NCBI RefSeq assembly: GCF_900115735.1
Contig: NZ_FOXO01000022.1
Span: forward strand, 1 to 64,000
Direction of reading: 5' to 3'
DNA: 64,000 nt
From: Butyrivibrio proteoclasticus
GTDB taxonomy: Bacteria; Bacillota; Clostridia; Lachnospirales; Lachnospiraceae
Shown: positions 26,525-33,969 of the stretch, piece after piece
How positions within the stretch are numbered: position 1 is the stretch's first letter
Layout: each line of letters begins with the position of its first letter
The notes under the pieces: generated by a model
The model's database searches: none
The model's input: only the letters and a program-made list of their open reading frames with translations
Told to the model about the DNA's origin: nothing
Position numbers and translations under genes: made by a program

Positions 26525-26989
26525 ATGAGTGAAGCAAAACAGATGCTATTTGCAAGAAATATGATATGTATTTGCATTGAAAAAAAGGAAAGCGGAGATT
26601 ATATTGGTTTATTGTGGCATCAGTATTCTGATGATCCCATCGAGTTTAACGGAGTTAGCGACATGCTGATGCTCATGGATGATCTTTATGATGAGTGGGA
26701 TTTTCCCCAGAGGAGCCTTGAAAAAAGAGAATTCAATAAGGCCAGGGAACATGAAGAGATGAATTGTGATCCGGATTCTCTTGTGATTGATAAGGTTCAG
26801 GCTACATCAGGAGTAAAGAATGTCCAGAATAAGAGGGGAAGTCTGGGTACATTTTTTGTTCAGGTTAAGTTCAGACAGAATGCTACATGGCAGGGAACTG
26901 TGATCCATGCAGAGACTAACAGCAAGTCAGATTTTAACAGTGCAATGGGGCTTGTTGATATTATTGATAAGACTATGAATAATAATTGA
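26525..26989 (+). CDS. Protein with (probably two) QNxTWQG-type domains
   Basis: 154 residues, no signal peptide. The C-terminal half (about 104-150: TFFVQVKFRQNATWQGTVIH, then DFNSAMGLVDIIDK) is a clear relative of the 67-residue protein at 15442. The N-terminal half (ICICIEKKESGDYIGLLWHQ, then FNGVSDMLMLMDDLYDEW) follows the same strand-strand-helix plan, so the protein may be an internal duplication with a linker. Function unknown. A GGGGG ribosome site precedes the ATG. The alpha/beta hydrolase gene begins ten bases after the stop, so the two are probably co-transcribed. Confidence 0.7.
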   Translation: MSEAKQMLFARNMICICIEKKESGDYIGLLWHQYSDDPIEFNGVSDMLMLMDDLYDEWDFPQRSLEKREFNKAREHEEMNCDPDSLVIDKVQATSGVKNVQNKRGSLGTFFVQVKFRQNATWQGTVIHAETNSKSDFNSAMGLVDIIDKTMNNN

Positions 26990-26999
26990 AGGGTTATTA

Positions 27000-27764
27000 A
27001 TGAATAAGTTTAAGAAAATTGCAAAATGGAGCATCTTAGCTATCATCACTGTGATCATTGTAGCTGCGATTGGCTTCAAGATTTATACCAAAGGTTATTA
27101 TAAAGCTGATATGGATACAATAACAGCTATTGAGACAAGGCTCGAGGGAAGCGTGAACTCGTATTCGGATGAAAACGGAATGGTATTTTTACCGGAGACT
27201 TCAGTGCCCAAGGCAGTCATAGTTTTTTATCCCGGAGGTAAAGTGGAATGTCAGGCATATAGCGGTCTAATGTATGAAATAGCAAGCCGCGGATATATCT
27301 GTATTTTACCGAGGATGCCGGAGAACCTTGCATTTTTAAGAATAAATGCGGTTGAGAAGATTACTGCCAATTACATGGATGATGTGGATTCGGTTAAAAA
27401 TCTTGACTGGTATATTGCAGGGCATTCATTAGGCGGAGTTGCAGCATCTTTGTACCTTGAAGATAAGACAGATGATTATGCGGGTATAATTCTTTGTGCA
27501 TCATATCCCAATGCGGATTTTTCTGATAAGGATATAAGACTTTTGTCCATATACGGGGCAGAGGACAAAGTTTTAAAGGCTGATGCTTACGAGAACAGTA
27601 AGGCATATTGGCCGGAAGATTCTGAAGAATATATCATCGAAGGTGGAATTCATTCATTTTTTGGATGTTATGGAATTCAGGACGGGGACGGAACTCCGAA
27701 GATATCAAATACAGAGCAGATTTCTGAAACGGCAGATATGATTGCATCATGGATAGAAGGCTGA
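27000..27764 (+). CDS. Membrane-anchored alpha/beta hydrolase
   Basis: 254 residues. One N-terminal membrane helix (about 9-29) is followed by an alpha/beta hydrolase domain. The nucleophile elbow is WYIAGHSLGGVAASLYL (Ser near residue 143), the late acid is likely in SIYGAEDKVLKAD, and the late His is in EGGIHSFFGCYG. It resembles the dienelactone hydrolase-like group seen as exported esterases. It may remove acyl groups (for example acetyl or feruloyl) from pectin fragments, given the GH28 gene next door; that is inference. Confidence 0.8.
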   Translation: MNKFKKIAKWSILAIITVIIVAAIGFKIYTKGYYKADMDTITAIETRLEGSVNSYSDENGMVFLPETSVPKAVIVFYPGGKVECQAYSGLMYEIASRGYICILPRMPENLAFLRINAVEKITANYMDDVDSVKNLDWYIAGHSLGGVAASLYLEDKTDDYAGIILCASYPNADFSDKDIRLLSIYGAEDKVLKADAYENSKAYWPEDSEEYIIEGGIHSFFGCYGIQDGDGTPKISNTEQISETADMIASWIEG

Positions 27765-27791
27765 AATTTTAGATTATATTAGGAGAAGAGT

Positions 27792-29366
27792 ATGGATTTT
27801 TCAATTGTAGAAGTATTTAACAGAAGCGTGACTATTGAGCTTGTTTCCGATTCCATTTTTAAGCAGGAAAAGAGTTTTGAAGTACTCATAGATGGTGAGA
27901 AGATGCTTGAATCTGACAGAAATGTGGTTTCAGTAGCAGGTCTTTTGCCAGACAGAGAATATAAGATTGCTGTTGTATTTGATGACGAAAAGGTTGAAAA
28001 GAGCTTTACAACAAAGCATGAGTCAGTTTTACTTGATGTCACAAAGTTTGGCGCAAAGGGAGATGGAAAGACTGCTGATACAGCAGCACTTCAGGCAGCA
28101 ATCTGCTCATGCCCTGTAGATGGAACAGTTTATATTCCAAAGGGAACGTATTTTACAACAGCTCTTTTCCTGAAGAGCAACATGACTTTCTGGATTGGCG
28201 AGGGTGCTGTTCTTCTTGGAGATACTGACAGAGATCATTACCCTATTCTTCCGGGAATGACATTTACAACAGATGAAAAAGATGAGTACAATCTTTCAAG
28301 CTGGGAGGGCAATCCCCTCACTAGCTTTGCATCTCTCGTTACAGCAATTGATGCGGAGAATCTTGATATCATTGGTTCCGGTACCCTTGATGGAAATGCC
28401 CAAAATTCAGACTGGTGGGTTAATCCTAAGATAAAAAGAGGTGCATGGAGACCAAACACTCTTTATCTTTGCAGATGTAAGAATGTGAGAGTTCAGAACA
28501 TTACAGTTCAGAATTCACCTTCATGGACAGTTCACCCATATTACTGCGATGATATTTCATTTTTGAATCTCTATATCCATAATCCATCAGATTCACCTAA
28601 TACTGATGGACTTGACCCGGAGAGCTGCAACAATATACTTGTTCTTGGAACAGTTATCTCTGTTGGTGATGACTGCATGGCAATCAAGAGCGGTAAGTAT
28701 TACATGAGTCTTGAGCATCATAAAGAGACAGATAATTGCATTATCAGAAACTGCAAGTTTGAAAGAGGCCACGGCAGTGTGACAGTGGGCTCCGAGGCAG
28801 CAGGCGGTGTTAAGAATGTTCGCGTTTCACAGTGTATTTTTGACGGAACAGACAGAGGTCTTCGCATCAAGACCAGAAGAGGTCGCGGCGAGAGGTCAGT
28901 TCTTGATGACATACTTTTTGAAAATATTGATATGAATGGTGTGCATATGCCATTTACTGTAAACATGTTCTATTTCTGTGATCCTGATGGACATAGTGAT
29001 TATGTTCAGAATCAGAATCCGGCACCTGTTGATGAGATGACACCTGTAATCGGCTCTATCACCGGAAGAAATATTAAGTGTGAGGGCGTTTCTGCATGCG
29101 TACTGTGCGCAGTGGGACTTCCTGAGAGACCTATTGGTGAGCTTAGATTTGAGAACATTACAGCTTCATTCCTTCCTGAATCAGAGCGTGTTCCTGAGAG
29201 ACCTGTAATGATGGACAACTTCGATGAGATGAGCGGCAGAAGCGTTTATGCCAAGAATGTTAAGTCACTTATATTAAAAAATGTTTTTATCAGCGGAAGT
29301 GTTGACAAAGAGCCCGAGTTTTATGGCGTTGAGAGTAGTGACCTTGATAATGTGAAGTACGAGTGA
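27792..29366 (+). CDS. Glycoside hydrolase family 28 (polygalacturonase-like)
   Basis: 524 residues. The N-terminal 85 residues look like a small beta domain (FN3-like), then FGAKGDGKTADTAALQAAI opens the right-handed beta-helix. The GH28 signatures are all present: NTDGLDPESC (near residue 270), GDDCMAIKSG (Asp pair near 293-294), GHGSVTVGSE (His near 327) and RGLRIKTRRGRG. It hydrolyses galacturonan or oligogalacturonides. There is no signal peptide, so it probably acts in the cytoplasm as an exo-enzyme on imported oligomers. The start follows AGGAGAAGAGT closely. It is close to the hydrolase upstream (27 bp). Confidence 0.9.
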   Translation: MDFSIVEVFNRSVTIELVSDSIFKQEKSFEVLIDGEKMLESDRNVVSVAGLLPDREYKIAVVFDDEKVEKSFTTKHESVLLDVTKFGAKGDGKTADTAALQAAICSCPVDGTVYIPKGTYFTTALFLKSNMTFWIGEGAVLLGDTDRDHYPILPGMTFTTDEKDEYNLSSWEGNPLTSFASLVTAIDAENLDIIGSGTLDGNAQNSDWWVNPKIKRGAWRPNTLYLCRCKNVRVQNITVQNSPSWTVHPYYCDDISFLNLYIHNPSDSPNTDGLDPESCNNILVLGTVISVGDDCMAIKSGKYYMSLEHHKETDNCIIRNCKFERGHGSVTVGSEAAGGVKNVRVSQCIFDGTDRGLRIKTRRGRGERSVLDDILFENIDMNGVHMPFTVNMFYFCDPDGHSDYVQNQNPAPVDEMTPVIGSITGRNIKCEGVSACVLCAVGLPERPIGELRFENITASFLPESERVPERPVMMDNFDEMSGRSVYAKNVKSLILKNVFISGSVDKEPEFYGVESSDLDNVKYE

Positions 29367-29416
29367 TCACTGAAATAATCTGGTGGTAAGAACCAATCAT
29401 TTATTTGGAGCATTAA

Positions 29417-30037
29417 ATGAAACGGAATAATGGGCAAATAATTGTAACTGCATTATTATTTGTTATGCTCACACTTTTTGGATGTGGAAAGTCTGAGATA
29501 AGTGAAAACGCTATTTCCCGTACAGCTTCTATTACGGAAGAATCAGAAGCTGTACGGGAAAATGATACAGTTTCTGAAAAGCCAGAAACTGTTGTGGCAG
29601 AGGCCACATCTGGTAATTATGATTCATATGCAGGGGTTGAAACTACAACAGAAAGTTATGATGTTGTTTCTGCAGATGAAAGTTCATCGAAGGCTGTAAT
29701 TGATGAATATGGAATCTATGACAGCAAGGATGAAGTAGCTCTTTATATAGTTACCTATGATAAACTTCCCTCCAATTACATTACCAAGAAAGAGGCCAAA
29801 AAGCTCGGCTGGAGCGGTGGATCGTTAGAAAGCTATGCACCTGGAAAGTGCATAGGTGGAGACTATTTTGGAAACTATGAAGGGAATCTTCCAGAAGATG
29901 CACAGTACCACGAGTGCGATATAGACACCCTTGGTAAAAAGAGTCGTGGAGCTAAGCGCATTGTTTATTCTGATGACGGATATATTTATTACACAGAAGA
30001 TCATTACGAGACGTTTGAACTTTTGTATGAGCCATGA
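29417..30037 (+). CDS. Barnase-type ribonuclease, lipoprotein form
   Basis: 206 residues. A lipoprotein signal ends in LTLFGC (lipobox Cys near residue 23). A low-complexity linker rich in Glu, Ser and Thr runs to about residue 100, then a complete barnase domain: YDKLPSNYITKKEAKKLGWS, APGKCIGGDYFGNYEGNLPE. The three catalytic residues are in place: the Glu of barnase E73 in YHECDID, the Arg of R87 in GAKRIVYSDD and the His of H102 in TEDHYETFELLY. It should degrade RNA outside the cell or in a neighbour. The barstar gene follows 105 bp downstream and gives immunity. Tethering barnase as a lipoprotein is unusual. Confidence 0.88.
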   Translation: MKRNNGQIIVTALLFVMLTLFGCGKSEISENAISRTASITEESEAVRENDTVSEKPETVVAEATSGNYDSYAGVETTTESYDVVSADESSSKAVIDEYGIYDSKDEVALYIVTYDKLPSNYITKKEAKKLGWSGGSLESYAPGKCIGGDYFGNYEGNLPEDAQYHECDIDTLGKKSRGAKRIVYSDDGYIYYTEDHYETFELLYEP

Positions 30038-30142
30038 AATCTATGTATTTGGTAGCTTTATGAACTGAATGACATGAGGATATGTGCGGCATCTATTAAA
30101 TTGAATGTTGAAAATTCTGCTAATAAATTATGAGGTTTTGTC

Positions 30143-30418
30143 ATGGAAAAGGTCTTCTATATTGATTTATCCGGAATAAAAAGTAAAGAGGAATTCCATA
30201 ATGCATTAGAAAGAGAGCTGCCTCTTCCTGAATATTACGGAGGAAATCTAGATGCATTGTATGATGTGCTGACAGATGTTTCCGATGAATGGAACATTAT
30301 TTTTTACAATTCTTCAGATCTTAAGCTGGGTATGGAGAAATATTTCAGTAGCTTTGAAAAGCTTTGCAGGAATGTGACCAGAGAAAACGAATGCGTAAGA
30401 ATACGCATATATCCTTAA
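30143..30418 (+). CDS. Barstar-family RNase inhibitor (immunity protein)
   Basis: 91 residues with the barstar pattern: [20 protein letters not shown], then [20 protein letters not shown], where the Asp/Glu-rich helix and loop plug the barnase active site (barstar D35/D39 region). No signal peptide, as needed for a cytoplasmic inhibitor that shields the producer before export. A TGAGG site precedes the ATG. The 105-bp gap to the barnase gene may let it be expressed on its own. Confidence 0.88.
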   Translation: MEKVFYIDLSGIKSKEEFHNALERELPLPEYYGGNLDALYDVLTDVSDEWNIIFYNSSDLKLGMEKYFSSFEKLCRNVTRENECVRIRIYP

Positions 30419-30539
30419 AGTCTGCTGAGATTATATATTTTTATGCGAAGATGACAGTTAAAGCAGACAGAATTTATTTAATGAAGAGTTTTTTGTTTGA
30501 CTTTGCCTGTTAAGTTTCGTAAACTAAATACAGTTAATT

Positions 30540-30667
30540 GGTAAGAGGGAGTAGCTGGCCGATGTTTTGTTGGCAGCCAGATCCGTCAGGACGATGTGAG
30601 AGCATCCGAATCTGGCATAAGGTTACATTTTCGCGTAGCGATTTGAACTGACAGCAAGACTTTTATC
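30540..30667 (+). ncRNA. yybP-ykoY (manganese) riboswitch
   Basis: The leader shows the conserved parts of this class in order: GGGAGTAGC near 30547, CCGTCAGGACG near 30593, CTGACAGCAAGAC at 30648-30660. P1 forms between GGTAAGAG (30540-30547) and CTTTTATC (30660-30667), all pairs Watson-Crick or G-U; CTGGC/GCCAG and ATCCG-type helices close the arms. The class binds Mn2+. P1's 3' strand is also the 5' arm of a terminator, so ligand binding should free transcription of the permease (an ON switch). Confidence 0.8.
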
Positions 30668-30700
30668 ATAGCTGCTTGCTATGGTAAAGGTCTATTTTTA
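30657..30700 (+). terminator. Riboswitch expression-platform terminator
   Basis: AGACTTTTATCATAGC pairs with GCTATGGTAAAGGTCT around TGCTT, then ATTTTTA. Its first eight bases overlap the P1 strand of the Mn2+ aptamer, so the two folds exclude each other. Confidence 0.8.
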
Positions 30701-30756
30701 TGTCTGCTGACAAGGCCTTTACAGCTATTTTTTATTATCAATGAAGGGAGATTATT

Positions 30757-32025
30757 ATGAAAACACTAGCTATTATTCTTTTTATTCTCATGTATGTTCT
30801 TTTAATAATATTTAAAAAGCATCGTGCGAAGATTGCAATTGCAACTGCAATTATCTTTGTAGTAACAGGAATTCTTCCTTATACTCAGGTATTTGCTGCG
30901 ATTGACTGGAACATTCTTCTTATGCTATTTGGTACTATGGTAATTGTTGATTACTTCATAGAGTCCAAAATGCCTAATCTTATTGCAGATAAACTTCTTG
31001 ATCTTGCCCCTAATGTAATGTGGGTAACAATATTGATGTCCCTGTTCGCAGGTATCATATCTGCATTTATCGACAACGTGGCAACACTTTTGATGGTTGC
31101 TCCTGTTGGACTTGCTATTTGTAAGAAACTTAAGATTTCACCGGTTTCAATGATCATCTGTATTGCGGTTTCATCAAACCTTCAGGGAGCTGCAACACTT
31201 GTAGGTGATACAACATCTATCATGCTTGCAGGCGCTGCTAAGATGGACTTCAATGACTTCTTCTGGATGCAGGGAAAACCTGGTATTTTCTTTGCAGTTG
31301 AGCTTGGCGCTCTTGCAACTGTACCTATCATGATGATTCTTTTCCGCAAGGATAAAGAGCCTGTTCATTCAGATGAGCGCACAGTAGTAACAGATTATAT
31401 CCCAACAATTACAATGCTTGGACATGTTATTTTCCTTGTTTTTGCTTCATTCTTCCCCAACAAGCCTGAACTCACAAACGGTATCATCTGTATGGTATGG
31501 GGAATCATCAACATTGTTTGGGAGATCATTGTTTCAAAGGGAACAGACAGCATGTGGCATTCTCTTAAGGCTATCGACTATGACACAATGCTTCTTCTTG
31601 CAGGTCTTTTCTGTGTAATCGCTGGTATTACAAATGTAGGCCTTATCGATGATCTGGCTCACATCATTGCCGGTGCAGGAAAGGATAACGTATTCCTTTT
31701 GTATACTCTTATAGTATTCGGATCAGTAGCAATCTCTGCATTTATTGATAACATACCATATGTAGCAACAATGCTTCCGGTACTTGCTAGCCTTGCCGGA
31801 GTAATGGCAGTTAACCCGCTTCTTTTATACTTTGGACTTCTTATCGGTGCTACACTCGGCGGAAACCTTACTCCAATCGGTGCTTCCGCAAACATCGCAG
31901 GTGTTGGTATGCTTCGTAAAGAGGGCTATGAAGTTTCTTTTGGTGACTTCATGAGAATCGGTTTACCATTCACACTTACAGCAGTAGTTGTCGGCTATCT
32001 GTTCATCTGGATCGTATATGCGTAA
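30757..32025 (+). CDS. SLC13/ArsB/NhaD-type ion permease
   Basis: 422 residues, about eleven membrane helices in two inverted halves. Each half has the family's re-entrant signature: AFIDNVATLLMVAPVGLAI and SNLQGAATLVGDTTSIMLAG in the first, AFIDNIPYVATMLPVLASL and GATLGGNLTPIGASANIAGV in the second. The paired G-x-x-x-x-P/D-T-S motifs bind substrate ion in ArsB/NhaD/CitM relatives. The manganese riboswitch in front suggests a role in metal homeostasis, possibly Mn2+ export or coupled ion movement. AAGGGAG lies eight bases before the ATG. Confidence 0.8.
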   Translation: MKTLAIILFILMYVLLIIFKKHRAKIAIATAIIFVVTGILPYTQVFAAIDWNILLMLFGTMVIVDYFIESKMPNLIADKLLDLAPNVMWVTILMSLFAGIISAFIDNVATLLMVAPVGLAICKKLKISPVSMIICIAVSSNLQGAATLVGDTTSIMLAGAAKMDFNDFFWMQGKPGIFFAVELGALATVPIMMILFRKDKEPVHSDERTVVTDYIPTITMLGHVIFLVFASFFPNKPELTNGIICMVWGIINIVWEIIVSKGTDSMWHSLKAIDYDTMLLLAGLFCVIAGITNVGLIDDLAHIIAGAGKDNVFLLYTLIVFGSVAISAFIDNIPYVATMLPVLASLAGVMAVNPLLLYFGLLIGATLGGNLTPIGASANIAGVGMLRKEGYEVSFGDFMRIGLPFTLTAVVVGYLFIWIVYA

Positions 32026-32050
32026 AACTATACTTTCTTGTAAACAGACG

Positions 32051-32249
32051 CAGACGAACTGAAAGTGTAGGCATAGTGAGGTGAACGATTTTATTTTGAA
32101 ATGATGATAAATGGATATAAATAAACCCACAAAAGACTTGTGTTCTGAATAAGTATGAAACAAGTCTTTTGTGGGTATTTTATGTCCAATTTATCACATT
32201 GAAAAATATCAGAGTGAACAGAGCTATACCTACACTTTCAGTTCGTCTG
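32051..32249. repeat. 199-bp imperfect palindrome with nested terminator
   Basis: Outer arms 32051-32076 and 32224-32249 match over 26 bp with one mismatch. Inner arms 32125-32141 and 32160-32176 match perfectly over 17 bp. The stretches between align with small gaps, so the whole interval can fold as one hairpin. It could be a MITE or a structured 3' end of the permease mRNA. Confidence 0.7.
32125..32181 (+). terminator. Terminator after the permease (inner part of the palindrome)
   Basis: ACCCACAAAAGACTTGT pairs perfectly with its complement, 18-nt loop, then ATTTTAT. Confidence 0.7.
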
Positions 32250-32390
32250 CTGTTCTTGCAAAAATATTAGTTTCTATATGTGTAGTAAAACATAAATCCA
32301 CAAGTGCCCATATCTTTGGATTGATTTCGGAGTATTCGCAAAGACTCAGTAAATTTACAAAGTGAATGAAATGATGGGTATCGCGGACCT

Positions 32391-32583
32391 TACGCCACCA
32401 TTGACTGAACCTGAGAAAAACGCCTTGGCCTTAGAGGCGGCGGTGAGGATGATGGGAACAGTAGTTAGATTCATACACCGTCGGATTCAGCATTGTAGCG
32501 TTTTTCTCAGAACCCGCCAATGGCAAGCACCTACGGTGTGGCTGGGTACAAGTGCCTCGGGTTCCAATTCCGAGAACAGTAGG
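32391..32583 (+). repeat. Left 193-bp inverted repeat of the repeat island
   Basis: From TACGCCACCATTG to GAACAGTAGG. It matches the reverse complement of 33563-33755 over the full 193 bp with about ten substitutions and no gap. The repeat contains its own partial palindrome (TGAGAAAAACGC with GCGTTTTTCTCA). An 84-codon frame through it is not a gene: the same frame recurs in the other copy only because the DNA is repeated. Confidence 0.85.
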
Positions 32584-32605
32584 TGTGGCTGGTTTCAAGA
32601 AATCA

Positions 32606-32788
32606 TGGGCATATAGCTAGTTTTTAATAGCTCGGCCACCCGAAATAAAACCGTTTTTGGGCTCATAGCCGGATATCAGGCTTGCAGCCACCCTTGTAAC
32701 GGGTGGCTCGAGTCTTGAAATCGGCCTATATGCCCATTTGAACGTTCGTGAGGGGTGGCTGTCCTCGCAAAAAGCTGCTATATGCCCA
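32606..32788. repeat. Left tetrad of 36-bp sites in inverted order
   Basis: Four sites of exactly 36 bp: 32606-32641 and 32658-32693 forward, 32701-32736 and 32753-32788 reverse. Each has TGGGCATATAG (one copy TGGGCTCATAG), 18 variable bases and GCCACCC. The starts are 52, 43 and 52 bp apart. Two copies have a T5 tract in the centre. Confidence 0.85.
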
Positions 32789-32844
32789 AAGCAATTTCTA
32801 TTGGTTGGCGATTCAAATTGGATAAATGTGGGATTAACTGAGAT

Positions 32845-33220
32845 GTGGGATAAGATCAAAAAAACTGTAACGTTTATCCTATTATGTCATAGCAATCATG
32901 CTGCGATGTAGGATAAAACCGAAAAAACTGTAATACTTATCCCACTCTATCCAAGTCGGTTTTCAGAGTTGTGGGATAAAACATTAAATTCTATCGAAGT
33001 TATCCCACATTTTCAGCCTTCTGAGCACTGTAATTGTCCAAAAAGTAGGATAATCGTGAAAAAATCAATTGTTTTATCCCACAATTCTCAGTCAGAACCA
33101 TGAGAATTGTGGGATAAAATGAGTAAAAGTCAAACGTTTATCCTACTCACGAGCAAAATCCATTATCAGAATGGTCAAATCTGTAGGATAAAAAGCGCTA
33201 AAATCAAGCGATTATCCTAC
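32845..33220. repeat. Central array of six 38-bp palindromic sites
   Basis: Six sites of exactly 38 bp: 32845-32882, 32908-32945, 32971-33008, 33045-33082, 33109-33146, 33183-33220. Each is GTRGGATAA, 20 bases, TTATCCYAC (the first site ends TTATCCTAT). The 20-base centres are loosely alike, with an A tract in most. Starts are 63, 63, 74, 64 and 74 bp apart. Confidence 0.9.
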
Positions 33221-33253
33221 ATCCTCTCCTACATCCGGATTGTCACAGTGAAA

Positions 33254-33489
33254 TGGGTATATAGCTATACTTTTTAAGTTACCACATCCATCGGCTAAAT
33301 TTTCAGGAAGTGTAATTGGGCATATACGAGAAAAAATGGATTGCCACATCCATTGGATGAGTGAACTTTAGACATATGATCTCTATATAATGGTGTGGTA
33401 ACCTCAAATAAGGTTGTATATGCCCAAAATCACAAATCAAAAACCTTGTCACATGGTGTCGTAAGCTCAAAAATCAGGCTATATTTCCA
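33254..33489. repeat. Right tetrad of 36-37-bp sites in inverted order
   Basis: Sites at 33254-33290 and 33317-33352 forward, 33391-33426 and 33454-33489 reverse. The left arm is TGGGCATATAS with variants; the right arm is TTRCCACATCCA or TTACCACACCA. The starts are 63, 74 and 63 bp apart. The left arm is the same as in the left tetrad; the right arm is different. Confidence 0.85.
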
Positions 33490-33562
33490 AAACAGAATCT
33501 TCGCTCTCTTTACATTGAAAGACGCAGACATATAGTCACATACATCCTTGAAAGTAGCCATC

Positions 33563-33755
33563 CCTACTGTTCTCGGAATTGGATCCCGAGGCAATAATTC
33601 CCAGCCACACCGAAGGTGCTTGCCATTGGCGGGTTCTGAGAAAAACGCTACAATGCTGAATACGACGGTGTATGAATCTAACTACTGTTCCCATCATCCT
33701 CACCGTCGGCTCTAAGGCCAAGGCGTTTTTCTCAGGTTCAGTCAATGGTGGCGTA
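33563..33755 (-). repeat. Right 193-bp inverted repeat of the repeat island
   Basis: Reverse-complement partner of 32391-32583, equal in length. No transposase or other gene lies between the copies. Confidence 0.85.
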
Positions 33756-33925
33756 CGTAGCCATTACAAATGCTTCCAGAGCTATGCTCTATATTTTTAG
33801 TAACAATTGCATGAATTATTCAATCTTGATTCTTTGGTTTTATAATGCACATCATTTTTCATGACAATATAATCAACATGTTAGCAAGTAATTGTCTTGT
33901 GTTTTGCATGTGTTATCATTTATAA

Positions 33926-33939
33926 TGTAAGCACTTTCA
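33926..33939 (+). promoter_or_regulatory. cre-like catabolite site at the GH105 promoter
   Basis: TGTAAGCACTTTCA fits the CcpA cre pattern except A for G at the central CG. It begins on the last base of a TATAAT -10-like hexamer (33921-33926) that has TTGTGT 18 bases upstream, so binding would block transcription. Confidence 0.4.
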
Positions 33940-33969
33940 TATTGAGTTTATAAAGAAATGGAGATTCTT

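Noticed and set aside
32362..32616. 84-residue frame in the left inverted repeat and its partner at 33536-33745
   Set aside because: The likeness of the two frames comes from the DNA repeat; no ribosome site, no codon bias, and the stops differ.
32845..33220. CRISPR array
   Set aside because: Only 9-bp arms are conserved; the repeat is the palindromic pair and not a constant repeat with unique spacers. Unit length is fixed but gaps vary by helical turns, and no cas genes are near.
32845..33220. DnaA-box cluster or replication origin
   Set aside because: TTATCCYAC shares the first six bases with TTATCCACA but differs in the rest in every copy, and the strict paired geometry is unlike origins.
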